Source of the DNA: Eubacterium sp. CAG:248
GTDB taxonomy: Bacteria; Bacillota; Clostridia; Lachnospirales; Lachnospiraceae
Direction of reading: 5' to 3'
NCBI GenBank assembly: GCA_000436475.1
Contig: FR886209.1
Location: 31,361 to 69,170 of the forward strand
Length of the DNA: 37,810 bases
The translations under genes and the position numbers were made by a program. Positions 6,694-16,337 of this stretch are shown here, one piece after another (the stretch's first letter is position 1; each line of letters opens with the position of its first letter). A model generated the notes under the pieces. It was not told the DNA's origin and did not search any database. It was given only the letters and a program-made list of their open reading frames with translations.

Positions 6694-9231
6694 TTAATTC
6701 TTGTAATATGTTACAAATACATTTTCCCATTGTGTAAATAACTTATTTGCATCTGTTAAGGAAACTGTCTGACTCATACCTGATGCTGCATCCGTATAAG
6801 TCACATTCTTAGAATCATATGCCGTTATTATAACATATGAATCATTCCCACTTTTTCCTATAACCGGGCAGCCATTATCAATGAAATTAAGCATTTTGTC
6901 TATAGATACTCCCTTAATACTTATTCCACTTACTCCTGGTATACTGCTAAGCACTTCATCTGCTGTCTTTGTCTTAAGGGCTTCCGATATATCTGACTGT
7001 CCTCCGGCATATGCAGCAACTGCCTGCAATGCGCTGGCCAGTGCGCCAGATGACTGTCCTGATAATGATAATCCCTTAAGTTCTCCTGTAGTATTTTTAT
7101 ATCTTTTCCATATTGTATTAGCGTTATAATCCGCTACTGAGCCATAGGTATCATACGCAAGGGCTATAGCTTTGGATATATCCGTCGTACTGTTCTGGAA
7201 CTTACCATATCCATATACATAATACCTTCCATCACCCTTGAATTCTTTTGCCAGTTCAAGAACTGCATCCTCTCTGTATACAACATCAGAAGAAGTCCTG
7301 AACTCTACAGTTGTTGATGACAAAGCTTTTGTAAGCTTTATTGCCAGCTCCTGCTTTCTGTTATCACTCACTACAGAATCTAACGCCAGTCCGTCTGTTT
7401 TTACATTCTCATCTTTATTGATAAGCTGGTCTATGCTTGTTCCTTCATAGCCTGAACCAGACTTCACTATTCTTGTAAGATTAATACGCATATCTGAAAC
7501 ACTTGCATCACTTACATATATACCGTTTTCCTCATACTCTTTTATAATCTCATATGAAGAATTCATGATACATACTTTATACATTGCAAATGTTCTGTTC
7601 CCATCATCTTTTATTATAATGTCATCCTTATGTGCCACACCATATATAAAATCATTATTGATATATCCCAGACATTTTATATAGTCGCCATCATCAGCCT
7701 GTATTATGTGTTCACTGTCATCTGACATGTTGAATACTCTTATACTTTCAGTTCCATATAGCTTACCGTTAATGCTGTATGCTATAGAGCTTCCATCCTC
7801 AGATACCGCATATGTTCCATCTACGAGATCTGATACAACTGTCATAACCTCTTTGCTTATAAGATCAATACAATACAGTGAGTCATCCATAAGTATATAA
7901 AATGTATTCTCGTCTGCAAGATAAGCTATGTTTCCTATATTCTGCGATAATATATCATATGGTATATCAACTGGAATATATAATCTTTCTTCAACCTTAT
8001 TATCTATATATGAATATCTGCAGAGCGAAACACCTGATTCGCCTTCATGCTCACCTCTGTTCATATATCCATATACCAAAAAGCTGCAGTCACCACTATC
8101 CTGTACATTTAGTATTTTTATGCCATGTTCATTATAATTCTCACGTATACCATCTGTTTCGTCTGTATTAAAAGAGAAAACTCTCGTATATATATTATCA
8201 TCTGTATTGAAGCACCATAATGAACCCTCATTTACATAATATGCATATCTTGCCTTTTCATCTGAAGCATACTCTGCTGTTGATGATGATTGTATTCCAA
8301 GATTAATCTTTCCAGCCGATGTAAGATCGTTCTTTCCATCAAATATCTGGTTTGCTTCCCTTTCATAGTTAAGCAGATAAAATCCTGAATTAGTCTGCCT
8401 TATTCTATAGTACTCATAAACATTATATGAATCATAAGAATCATATTCGTTAACCGCACCTGCCCTATAGTTTAAAGTTATAATAGCAACATCCTTGCTT
8501 ATTTCCTTAACTTTAGGTACAAGCTGGCTTTCTATATATGGTGTTATTTCTCCCCAGCCAACCTGTGATAACGAACTGTTAATATTTACCTTACCATAGT
8601 TACTGTTGTTGCCACTTGATGATGTTTCAAGATACTTCTGGATTTCATTCAGTCTGCCTGGATTTAATGTGCATGCATTAAAATATTTTACAAACTCAAA
8701 CTTCTTATCCAGCTCATAATTCTCTCCTGTAACTATTCTTGTATAATAATATATTTCATCATGTGCTGATGTTTTTATCATTATCTCAAGTGCATACTGT
8801 ACATTATCATCTATAAGATTCTTTATTCCAAGAGTTGCTGTTATTTTATTGTCATCTCTGTTAAGTGTATTTACCTTAGTATTCTCAATAAGCGAATTAT
8901 CCGACAGGCTTCTTACTTTGTATGAAACCTCCTGCACATCTGCCCCATAGCTATATATTACTATATCAAGCTTTCTGTTCTGTGCTATCGGTGTAAGGCT
9001 GTCATTAGTAAGTGCCTGGTTAATAGCTGCTGTATATCCATGAAGTGGATTAAATTCCGTTCCTTCATCTGTCAGCATTGATATGACTGGTAATGTAGCC
9101 TCCGTCATGGTCGTTGCCGATGGTGTAACCGTCTCAAGTCCCATAGATAAAAATGTAACAACCATAGTCGCAATAAACAATACGCCTAAAAAAATATATT
9201 TGGAGCTGGACCTTTTATCAGTTCTTCTCAT
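6694..9231 (-). CDS. Large membrane-anchored protein with beta-propeller-like region and C39-like pseudo-peptidase domain
   Basis: 845 aa; no named family recognised. One N-terminal helix (residues about 12-30) anchors a large extracytoplasmic part. The middle (about 270-560) has repeated short strands of the type found in TolB/WD-like propellers (for example SLWCFNTDDNIYTRVFSF, TFYILMDDSLYCIDL). The last ~130 residues resemble a papain-like C39_2 peptidase fold: GQSSGALASALQAVAAYAGG where the family has the catalytic Cys, and NDSYVIITAYD where it has HYVVV.GYD. Both catalytic Cys and His appear replaced, so it is probably not a protease. Start at 9231 has GGAGAG upstream; an ATG at 9243 abuts its own Shine-Dalgarno. 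Directly precedes the PBP gene, which hints at a role in wall synthesis (inference). Confidence 0.75.
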   Translation of the reverse strand: MRRTDKRSSSKYIFLGVLFIATMVVTFLSMGLETVTPSATTMTEATLPVISMLTDEGTEFNPLHGYTAAINQALTNDSLTPIAQNRKLDIVIYSYGADVQEVSYKVRSLSDNSLIENTKVNTLNRDDNKITATLGIKNLIDDNVQYALEIMIKTSAHDEIYYYTRIVTGENYELDKKFEFVKYFNACTLNPGRLNEIQKYLETSSSGNNSNYGKVNINSSLSQVGWGEITPYIESQLVPKVKEISKDVAIITLNYRAGAVNEYDSYDSYNVYEYYRIRQTNSGFYLLNYEREANQIFDGKNDLTSAGKINLGIQSSSTAEYASDEKARYAYYVNEGSLWCFNTDDNIYTRVFSFNTDETDGIRENYNEHGIKILNVQDSGDCSFLVYGYMNRGEHEGESGVSLCRYSYIDNKVEERLYIPVDIPYDILSQNIGNIAYLADENTFYILMDDSLYCIDLISKEVMTVVSDLVDGTYAVSEDGSSIAYSINGKLYGTESIRVFNMSDDSEHIIQADDGDYIKCLGYINNDFIYGVAHKDDIIIKDDGNRTFAMYKVCIMNSSYEIIKEYEENGIYVSDASVSDMRINLTRIVKSGSGYEGTSIDQLINKDENVKTDGLALDSVVSDNRKQELAIKLTKALSSTTVEFRTSSDVVYREDAVLELAKEFKGDGRYYVYGYGKFQNSTTDISKAIALAYDTYGSVADYNANTIWKRYKNTTGELKGLSLSGQSSGALASALQAVAAYAGGQSDISEALKTKTADEVLSSIPGVSGISIKGVSIDKMLNFIDNGCPVIGKSGNDSYVIITAYDSKNVTYTDAASGMSQTVSLTDANKLFTQWENVFVTYYKN

Positions 9232-9283
9232 TATTCTCTCCATTCCTGTTATTTTACAGATTTAACATTTCACTCATAACTCT

Positions 9284-10426
9284 TTATAACAGCTTTGAAA
9301 TAGTCAGCTCTATACCTAGCGCCTTCTGCATATCCTCTGCCTGTTTTTCTGCTTTTTCATCTGTTTTCCCTGTTTTTACAGCTCTTATAAGCAGATTCTT
9401 AGGAGTGTGTTCCATATCAATAAATTCCAAAATCTGAGTATCATAACCTCTAGCCTTTAACATATTGGCACGTGCTGCATCGGTTATTATTGCAGACATT
9501 CTTTCTTTAAGTATACCATAATCCATAACTGGCGACAGAAGCGTACTGCTTATAGTCCTGTTAGCCTCATGCTGACAGCATGGTACAGACAGTATAACCT
9601 TCGCTCCCCATGCTACAGCCTTTGCAAGTGCATAATCTGTTGCTGTATCACATGCATGAAGTGTCACTACCATATCTACACTGTCAACATCCTTATATGT
9701 TGCTATGTCACCAACATAAAAATCCAGTCTGTCATATCCATATTTTGTTCTTAACTCATTACAATGTTCTATGACATCTTCTTTAAGATCAAGACCTATT
9801 ACCCTTATATTATAACCCTTGAGCTCCTTCAGATAATAATACATTGCAAATGTAAGATACGACTTACCACATCCGAAATCTATTATAGTCTGTTCTTTAT
9901 CCTTATCCAGTCTTGGAAGTATGTCTTCTATAAACTCAAGAAACCGGTTAATCTGCCTGAACTTATCATAGCGTGTTCTTACTATCCTGCCATCAGGTGT
10001 CATAACCCCAAGGTCTATCATAAATCCTACAGGTGTGCCTTCCTGGATTATATATTTTTTGGTTCTGTTATGGCTTAACTCCTTTTGTGCCTTTATTTCC
10101 TTCGCTTTCTTATACTTACATGTACATGTTCCACTTTTGCTTGAAAGAATAGTTGCCAATGAATCTGTTCTAGTTATCTGCGCCTGCTTAAACTCTTCTT
10201 CCATATACTTTTCTATACGCTTCTTAACATCTTTCTGTGTATAATTAGTATGCAGCACCTTTCTTCCAACAAACTCAGATACCTGATACTCCAATGTATC
10301 TTTAATAATAACCGGTCTTATCTTTACCTTCTGTGCTTTTGTTTCATCTTTTAGTTTTCTGCTGCTTATAGTCATATCTATAAGGTTTTTATCTATACAT
10401 ATATCAAGTAATTCTTTTATATTCAC
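9284..10426 (-). CDS. SAM-dependent methyltransferase (METTL25/RRNAD1-like)
   Basis: 380 aa. The C-terminal two thirds form a class I Rossmann methyltransferase: motif I DFGCGKSY starts at Asp183, followed by the acidic end of strand 2 (VIGLDLKEDV), then VTLHACDTATDYAL (His257 region) and a PCCQHE segment from Pro282. The HACDTATD and PCCQH pair is typical of the Methyltransf_32 group that includes METTL25 and RRNAD1; the bacterial substrate is not established as far as I know. The N-terminal ~130 residues are lysine-rich and may bind RNA. The start is a GTG at 10426 with AAGGAA eight bases upstream. The stop lies 52 bases before the start of the 845-aa gene, so the three genes 10426-4419 may be one transcript. 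Confidence 0.85.
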   Translation of the reverse strand: MNIKELLDICIDKNLIDMTISSRKLKDETKAQKVKIRPVIIKDTLEYQVSEFVGRKVLHTNYTQKDVKKRIEKYMEEEFKQAQITRTDSLATILSSKSGTCTCKYKKAKEIKAQKELSHNRTKKYIIQEGTPVGFMIDLGVMTPDGRIVRTRYDKFRQINRFLEFIEDILPRLDKDKEQTIIDFGCGKSYLTFAMYYYLKELKGYNIRVIGLDLKEDVIEHCNELRTKYGYDRLDFYVGDIATYKDVDSVDMVVTLHACDTATDYALAKAVAWGAKVILSVPCCQHEANRTISSTLLSPVMDYGILKERMSAIITDAARANMLKARGYDTQILEFIDMEHTPKNLLIRAVKTGKTDEKAEKQAEDMQKALGIELTISKLL

Positions 10427-10457
10427 AAGCTTTCTTCCTTTTCTTATATGGCATAAC

Positions 10458-10517
10458 TGCCAGAACTTATTTTAGTCCCTCCATTATTCAATGAAGAGTA
10501 AGCTATCGCTTCTGGCA
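10458..10517 (-). other. Inverted-repeat element between ywmB-like gene and methyltransferase gene
   Basis: An 8-bp perfect inverted repeat (tgccagaa 10458-10465, ttctggca 10510-10517) encloses 44 bases, with a short inner pairing (ctta / taag). It sits between the ywmB-like stop (10591) and the GTG start at 10426, so it may be a 5' leader fold or a weak terminator without U-tract. No known riboswitch was recognised. Confidence 0.35.
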
Positions 10518-10590
10518 ATCCTTACATCATTTTAATCTCTTTGTGTTATTTACACAAGTAATAATATCCGTTTTAATAATCTTTTAAAAT

Positions 10591-11373
10591 CTATTTTCCA
10601 ATATATACCGGGGAAGCCATGTACACTAACGTTTTATCCTCTGTCTCATCATATTCCATTGAAATATTTACATTTATTTTTTTCTTACCAAGCATGACAT
10701 AATCTTTTTCACTTCTGTCATATGCATATACCACAAACATATCCATGGTCTTTCTTGACTGTATTTCCTTTGCTTTAAGCTGTTTTAACAACTCATTACA
10801 CAGATTTTTCCTATCAGTTATATCTATTCTGCCATCTACTGCTCCCTTAAGGCATACATTAACAACACAATCTATGCCATATTCCTCACATACTGTTTCC
10901 ACTATTTTTTTATACTGCTCTGTACCTTCTATTCCCTTATCAAGCTTTATATCTATGGCAAGATAATACTTATTCTGGCTTGATAATATCCTTATATCCA
11001 CATCCCCATAAACTGAGTCCTGTATCAATGCATATGAATCATCTTCTTCATTTGCATGCTTCACTATTTTATATGCATTAAGCCCTATATCTTCTGCTAT
11101 ATCCGTAAGAAGCATTGTTTTAGCGTCATCTGACAGATAGCTTTCAGTTATCACTCCATAAGCAGTAAGCTCTGATGAAACATCCCTGTACACATTGTTG
11201 CAGAATATGCTCACCATATCCTTTCTGCTGTTAACTGATACCGCCCTTACTATTCCAGGTGAAAACACACGCACAGCTGTAAATATCCACAAAACTATTG
11301 CCAGTATAATACTAAGCCTCTGAAAACTATATCTTTTCACATATTTATCTTTAAGCAATATACTCTTATACAT
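10591..11373 (-). CDS. YwmB-like (DUF1779) membrane-anchored protein
   Basis: 260 aa. An N-terminal basic segment and one hydrophobic helix (about residues 17-37) precede an extracytoplasmic domain. The pattern (ELTAYGVITESYLSDDAKTMLLTDIAEDIGLN, then IDIKLDKGIEGTEQYKKIVETVCEEYGI) fits the YwmB/DUF1779 family, whose fold resembles the TATA-binding protein but whose function is unknown. Context supports this: in Bacillus subtilis ywmB also lies just downstream of atpC. The ATG at 11373 has GGAGG seven bases upstream; a longer reading from 11445 would run through the intercistronic hairpin at 11444-11490 and has no Shine-Dalgarno. Confidence 0.62.
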   Translation of the reverse strand: MYKSILLKDKYVKRYSFQRLSIILAIVLWIFTAVRVFSPGIVRAVSVNSRKDMVSIFCNNVYRDVSSELTAYGVITESYLSDDAKTMLLTDIAEDIGLNAYKIVKHANEEDDSYALIQDSVYGDVDIRILSSQNKYYLAIDIKLDKGIEGTEQYKKIVETVCEEYGIDCVVNVCLKGAVDGRIDITDRKNLCNELLKQLKAKEIQSRKTMDMFVVYAYDRSEKDYVMLGKKKINVNISMEYDETEDKTLVYMASPVYIGK

Positions 11374-11443
11374 ATAAAAACCTCCCATCAACCAATAATA
11401 ATATTCTCTGATATTATTACCAGTTAATGGAAGGTATATACTC

Positions 11444-11490
11444 ATGAAGTATTTTAGTCTTTAGCATAACAGCTGACTATAATACTTCAT
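11444..11490. other. Intercistronic hairpin between atpC and the ywmB-like gene
   Basis: A 16-bp stem with one mismatch (11444-11459 with 11475-11490, atgaagtattttagtc / gactataatacttcat) and a 15-base loop begins two bases after the atpC stop. There is no U-tract on the minus strand, so it may be a weak terminator, an RNA-processing site or a 3' stabiliser of the atp mRNA. Confidence 0.55.
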
Positions 11491-11492
11491 TA

Positions 11493-11891
11493 TTAATCAA
11501 CTGCTCCAAGTCTTGCAAGGGATCTTCTAAGAGCAAGCTCTGCCCTGTGGACATCAAGATTACTTTCCTTTGCAGCAAGTCTTCTTTCCGCTCTTACCTT
11601 TGCTTCATTGGCACGATTAACATCGATTTCATCCGGCCACTCTGCTATTTCTGCAAGTACTGTAACACGGTCTTTTAGTATCTCTACTATTCCACCATGA
11701 ACAGCAGCCTTCTTTACTTCGCCATCCTGATGAATCTTTAACACACATGGAACAAGCACAGCTGTAAGAGGTACATGGTTAGGATATATACCTATTTCAC
11801 CCTCACTTGTGCTCAGCTCAACAAATGTGACGTCATCATTGTAAAACACTCTTTCGGGTGTATTTACTAAAAGCTTCATTGTATCTGCCAT
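11493..11891 (-). CDS. atpC: ATP synthase F1 subunit epsilon
   Basis: 132 aa. Central-stalk subunit that couples rotation to catalysis and can inhibit ATP hydrolysis. The N-terminal beta-sandwich is seen in MKLLVNTPERVFYNDDVTFVELSTSEGEIGIYPNHVPLTAVL; the C-terminal two-helix hairpin in AKVRAERRLAAKESNLDVHRAELALRRSLARL. ATG at 11891 has AAGGAG seven bases upstream. Last gene of the ATP synthase cluster. Confidence 0.97.
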   Translation of the reverse strand: MADTMKLLVNTPERVFYNDDVTFVELSTSEGEIGIYPNHVPLTAVLVPCVLKIHQDGEVKKAAVHGGIVEILKDRVTVLAEIAEWPDEIDVNRANEAKVRAERRLAAKESNLDVHRAELALRRSLARLGAVD

Positions 11892-11943
11892 ATCAATTCT
11901 CCTTATCAAGATATCTGAGTTTACAATCTTTATTGCTTATCTT

Positions 11944-13335
11944 CTACTTTGATACCTTTGCAAGTACATCGTCGATACTGCCGCAGTTAAGGAAATAACT
12001 TTCTGGGATATCATCATACTTACCTTCAATGATTTCCTTGAAGCCCTGAATTGTCTCACTTATAGGTACATAACGTCCTTCAAGTCCTGTAAACTGTCCA
12101 GCTACGAAGAATGGCTGTGAAAGGAATCTCTGTACCTTTCTTGCTCTTGATACAACCATCTTATCTTCCTCTGAAAGTTCATCCATACCAAGAATAGCAA
12201 TGATATCCTGGAGTTCCTTATACTTCTGTAATATCTCCTGAACTGATCTTGCTACCTTATAATGTTCTTCACCAACGATTCTTGGATCAAGAATTCTTGA
12301 TGTAGATTCAAGTGGATCTACAGCTGGATATATACCAAGCTCAACTATAGAACGTGAAAGAACTGTAGTTGCATCAAGATGTGCGAATGTTGTTGCTGGC
12401 GCTGGGTCAGTAAGGTCATCCGCAGGTACATATACAGCCTGGACTGATGTGATAGAACCATTCTTTGTTGATGTGATACGCTCCTGAAGAGCACCCATCT
12501 CTGTCTGAAGAGTTGGCTGATAACCTACGGCTGAAGGCATACGTCCAAGAAGCGCTGAAACCTCTGAACCAGCCTGGGTAAATCTGTAGATATTATCGAT
12601 GAAAAGAAGTACATCCTTTCCACCCTTATCTCTGAAGTACTCAGCCATAGTAAGTCCTGTAAGACCAACTCTCATTCTTGCTCCAGGTGGTTCATTCATC
12701 TGACCGAATACCATGGTTGTCTTCTCGATAACTCCTGAATCCATCATTTCGTGATAAAGGTCATTACCCTCTCTTGTACGCTCACCAACACCAGTGAATA
12801 CTGAATATCCACCATGCTCAGTAGCAATATTACGTATAAGTTCCTGAATAAGAACTGTCTTACCTACACCGGCACCACCGAAAAGTCCGATCTTTCCACC
12901 CTTCTGATAAGGGCAGAGTAAATCTACTACCTTGATACCTGTCTCTAACATCTCTGTATTAGTAGCCTGCTCAACGAATGAAGGAGCCTTTCTATGAATA
13001 GGCATATGCTCTACTTCTGGAGCTGGCTTATTATCTATAGGCTCTCCTAATACGTTAAACATTCTTCCAAGTGTCTGCTCGCCAACTGGTACTGATATAG
13101 GAGCACCTGTAGCTTCTGCATTCATACCTCTAACAAGACCATCTGTTGGTCCAAGGGCGATACATCTTACCGTGTCGTCTCCAAGATGCTGTGCAACTTC
13201 CACAACAAGCCTGCCGCCGTCATTGGTCTTTATGTTGATGGCTGAATTGATTTCTGGCAGATTACCTTCTGTGAATTTAATATCAATTACAGCACCGATA
13301 ATCTGAGTAATCTTACCAATATTATTCTCTGCCAT
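11944..13335 (-). CDS. atpD: ATP synthase F1 subunit beta
   Basis: 463 aa. Catalytic subunit making ATP at the alpha/beta interface. Walker A GGAGVGKT, the catalytic-glutamate region GVGERTREGNDLYHEM, Walker B LLFIDNIYRFTQAG and the ALLGRMPSAVGYQPTL loop are all intact. Length is standard. The ATG at 13335 follows GGAGG by five bases; the upstream in-frame ATG at 13347 would overlap this Shine-Dalgarno. It lies 27 bases after atpG. Confidence 0.98.
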   Translation of the reverse strand: MAENNIGKITQIIGAVIDIKFTEGNLPEINSAINIKTNDGGRLVVEVAQHLGDDTVRCIALGPTDGLVRGMNAEATGAPISVPVGEQTLGRMFNVLGEPIDNKPAPEVEHMPIHRKAPSFVEQATNTEMLETGIKVVDLLCPYQKGGKIGLFGGAGVGKTVLIQELIRNIATEHGGYSVFTGVGERTREGNDLYHEMMDSGVIEKTTMVFGQMNEPPGARMRVGLTGLTMAEYFRDKGGKDVLLFIDNIYRFTQAGSEVSALLGRMPSAVGYQPTLQTEMGALQERITSTKNGSITSVQAVYVPADDLTDPAPATTFAHLDATTVLSRSIVELGIYPAVDPLESTSRILDPRIVGEEHYKVARSVQEILQKYKELQDIIAILGMDELSEEDKMVVSRARKVQRFLSQPFFVAGQFTGLEGRYVPISETIQGFKEIIEGKYDDIPESYFLNCGSIDDVLAKVSK

Positions 13336-13362
13336 TGTTACCTCCATCTATAATTATTATAA

Positions 13363-14220
13363 CTATCCGATAGCATTCGCACCTGCTATGATTTCTGTAA
13401 GTTCCTGTGTAATAGAAGCCTGACGGGCTCTGTTATACTTAAGTGAAAGATCAGAAATCATCTCATCTGCGTTGCTTGTGGCATTATCCATAGCCTGCAT
13501 ACGTGCACCATTCTCACTGGCAACCGCCTCTATAAGCGCACCATATATAAGACTGCACACATACTTAGGTATGATAAGGTTCAAAGCTTCATCTTCCGCT
13601 GGCTCATAGTTCATAGGTGTTGTATCCTCACCGCTGCTTAAGCCATCTGTATCTACTGATACAGGAAGAAGCTTAATAAGCTTAGGCTCATGAACTACTG
13701 TATTCTTAAACGAAGTATAAGCAAGATATATCTCACCTATTTCACCAGCTGCAAATCTTTCAAGCAGCTTATCACATATGCTTCTTGCATCTGTATAAAG
13801 AGGTTCATTGATAATATCAGAATCATCTTCTGATATATTATACCCTCTTCTTGCAAGATAATCTCTTCCCTTGGTACCTATAGCAACTATATCTATATCT
13901 TCCTTTGGAATACCACTCTCTGTAATAAGCTTTGTTAAGTTTGTATTATATCCTCCGGCAAGTCCTCGGTTAGCTGTTATTGTTATAACCGCCTTCTTAG
14001 AAGACTCACCAGGAACAAGATACTTGTGATTGATGTTACCTGACCTTGCAAGCATATTGCATATCGTCTCGTACATCAGATCTGAATAAGGCTTTGTGCT
14101 CTCTGCCTTTCCCTTTGCTTTCTGAAGTTTAACAGTGGAAACAAGCTTCATAGCCTTAGTAATCTGACCAGTACTCTGAATACTGTCTCTACGCCTTTTT
14201 ATATCTTTCATTGAGGCCAT
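13363..14220 (-). CDS. atpG: ATP synthase F1 subunit gamma
   Basis: 285 aa. Rotor shaft in the centre of the alpha3beta3 head. Characteristic N-terminal coiled coil (MKDIKRRRDSIQSTGQITKAMKLVSTVKLQKA) and C-terminal helix (RMQAMDNATSNADEMISDLSL, then NRARQASITQELTEIIAGA). Start at 14220 is chosen because GGAGG lies eight bases upstream; the longer reading from 14241 would include it. The start lies 24 bases downstream of the atpA stop at 14244. Confidence 0.97.
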   Translation of the reverse strand: MASMKDIKRRRDSIQSTGQITKAMKLVSTVKLQKAKGKAESTKPYSDLMYETICNMLARSGNINHKYLVPGESSKKAVITITANRGLAGGYNTNLTKLITESGIPKEDIDIVAIGTKGRDYLARRGYNISEDDSDIINEPLYTDARSICDKLLERFAAGEIGEIYLAYTSFKNTVVHEPKLIKLLPVSVDTDGLSSGEDTTPMNYEPAEDEALNLIIPKYVCSLIYGALIEAVASENGARMQAMDNATSNADEMISDLSLKYNRARQASITQELTEIIAGANAIG

Positions 14221-14243
14221 AGAATTTACCTCCATTCCCACAT

Positions 14244-15752
14244 TTAGAACTTAAATGTTTTCTTAAACTCTTCAATAGCACTTACAAGCAGCTTTTCATT
14301 CTCTTCAGTAAGTTCCTTAGTTTCCTTTATAGACTCTGGAATCTGAGGATACTTAGTATCTATGAATTCAAACAAACCTTCCTGGAAATCAAGAATCTTA
14401 TCTACTGGTATGTCAATAACATACTTCTTAGTTACAGCATATATAATGATAACCTGATATTCAACAGGCATTGGCTTATACTGTGGCTGCTTTAACATCT
14501 CCATGATACGCTCGCCCTGTGCAAGTTTCTCCTTAGTATCGGCATCAAGCTCTGAACCAAACTGTGAGAATGAAGCAAGCTCTCTGTACTGTGCAAGCTC
14601 TGTACGGATAGGAGCAGCAATCTTCTTAATAGCCTTAATCTGTGCTGAACCACCAACTCTTGATACAGAAAGACCTGCATTGATCGCTGGTCTGAAACCA
14701 GAGTTAAACATCTCAGTTTCAAGATATATCTGACCATCTGTAATAGATATTACGTTAGTAGGGATATATGCTGAAACATCTCCTGCCTGTGTTTCGATGA
14801 TAGGAAGGGCTGTAAGTGAGCCTCCGCCGTACTCATCTGACATACGTGCTGCTCTCTCAAGAAGTCTTGAGTGAAGATAGAATACATCTCCAGGATAAGC
14901 CTCACGTCCAGGAGCTCTCTTTAACAGAAGTGAAAGTGTTCTGTATGCTGCTGCATGCTTACTTAAGTCATCATATACAACAAGAACATCTTCACCGTTT
15001 TCCATCCACTCTTCACCTATAGCGCATCCTGAGTAAGGAGCAATATACTGAAGAGGTGCAAGCTCACTTGCTGTTGATGCTACTACTGTTGTATAACTCA
15101 TAGCACCATATTCTTCAAGAGTCTTAACGATACTTGCAACTGTTGATGCCTTCTGTCCGATAGCAACATATATACAATGTACGCCCTGACCCTTCTGGTT
15201 GATAATAGTATCTATAGCAATAGCTGTCTTACCTGTCTGACGGTCACCGATGATAAGTTCTCTTTGTCCTCTTCCGATAGGAACCATGGCATCGATAGCC
15301 TTAATACCTGTCTGAAGTGGAACACTTACTGACTTTCTTGTGATAACGCCTGAAGCAACTCTTTCTATCTTTCTTGTCTTGTCTGTGTTAATAGGACCCT
15401 TGCCATCTATAGGCTGTCCAAGTGCATTAACAACTCGTCCTGTTAATGCATCACCAACTGGAACTTCAACTACTCGTCCAGTTGTTTTGACAGTATCACC
15501 TTCGCTTATATTTCTTGAATCACCAAGAAGAACAGCACCTACATTGTCCTCTTCAAGGTTAAGTACCATACCATATACTTCACCAGGGAATTCAAGAAGT
15601 TCTCCCTGCATGGCCTTTTCAAGTCCATGGATTCTAGCGATACCATCTGCTACCTGAATTACTGTACCAACTTCTGATACTTCTAGTTCGGCAGAATATC
15701 TTTTAATCTGTTCTTTAATAACTGAACTGATTTCTTCCGGTCTTAAATTCAT
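14244..15752 (-). CDS. atpA: ATP synthase F1 subunit alpha
   Basis: 502 aa, the usual length. Non-catalytic nucleotide-binding subunit that forms the hexamer with beta and supplies the arginine finger to the catalytic site. Walker A GDRQTGKT, Walker B VLVVYDDLSKHA, and SVSRVGGSAQIKA (arginine finger region) are present, as is the N-terminal helix MNLRPEEISSVIKEQI that contacts delta. The ATG at 15752 is used; the frame also extends to a TTG at 15785, but the extra residues match nothing and a Shine-Dalgarno-like AGTAGGTG sits between the two. Confidence 0.98.
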   Translation of the reverse strand: MNLRPEEISSVIKEQIKRYSAELEVSEVGTVIQVADGIARIHGLEKAMQGELLEFPGEVYGMVLNLEEDNVGAVLLGDSRNISEGDTVKTTGRVVEVPVGDALTGRVVNALGQPIDGKGPINTDKTRKIERVASGVITRKSVSVPLQTGIKAIDAMVPIGRGQRELIIGDRQTGKTAIAIDTIINQKGQGVHCIYVAIGQKASTVASIVKTLEEYGAMSYTTVVASTASELAPLQYIAPYSGCAIGEEWMENGEDVLVVYDDLSKHAAAYRTLSLLLKRAPGREAYPGDVFYLHSRLLERAARMSDEYGGGSLTALPIIETQAGDVSAYIPTNVISITDGQIYLETEMFNSGFRPAINAGLSVSRVGGSAQIKAIKKIAAPIRTELAQYRELASFSQFGSELDADTKEKLAQGERIMEMLKQPQYKPMPVEYQVIIIYAVTKKYVIDIPVDKILDFQEGLFEFIDTKYPQIPESIKETKELTEENEKLLVSAIEEFKKTFKF

Positions 15753-15788
15753 TAGCTTTATGCACCTACTTTCTATTAGATTCAAGCT

Positions 15789-16337
15789 TTATGCCAGCTG
15801 GATATTCTTTAAATTCCTGGCAAGCTCATCGATTTTATGTTTTACACTGCTGTCTACGACTCTGTCTCCGATTCTTATGACCATGCCCGCTATAAGCGAT
15901 TCATCTATATCATAATTAATCTTGAAATCCACATAATCAGTTGTTGCAAGCAGTCTGCTTACAACTGACAGCTTCTGATCATCTGTGAGAGGTCTGGCTG
16001 TGGTAACGAAAGCCACTCCTATCTTCTTGTACTCATATACTCTCTTTATAAAGTACTGGAGCGTGCTTACTATCTTGTCCTGTCTGTCCTTAGACACCAT
16101 AACAGTTAAAAGTCCTGTAATATCCTTAGATACGAACTTATCGAATACATTCTTTATAAGTTCTTCCTTATCACCCTTTTCTACCTTAGGTGACCTTAAT
16201 ATCTTTACCAGATCCTGGTTATCCTTGAACACATCTATCACAACCTGTGCTTCTTCACATAGTTCGTCGATCTTAGATTCCTGGATGGCGAGCTCAAATA
16301 AAGCCTCACCGTAAGTTGTTTCTACTAATTTCGCCAT
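15789..16337 (-). CDS. atpH: ATP synthase F1 subunit delta
   Basis: 182 aa. Peripheral-stalk subunit linking the b dimer to the top of F1. N-terminal helical bundle (YGEALFELAIQESKIDELCEE, VEKGDKEELIKNVF) and C-terminal segment IDESLIAGMVIRIGDRVVDSSVKHKIDELARN match the OSCP/delta family. It overlaps the end of atpF by 13 bases, a common arrangement for translational coupling; GGTGAG lies five bases ahead of the ATG. Confidence 0.96.
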   Translation of the reverse strand: MAKLVETTYGEALFELAIQESKIDELCEEAQVVIDVFKDNQDLVKILRSPKVEKGDKEELIKNVFDKFVSKDITGLLTVMVSKDRQDKIVSTLQYFIKRVYEYKKIGVAFVTTARPLTDDQKLSVVSRLLATTDYVDFKINYDIDESLIAGMVIRIGDRVVDSSVKHKIDELARNLKNIQLA

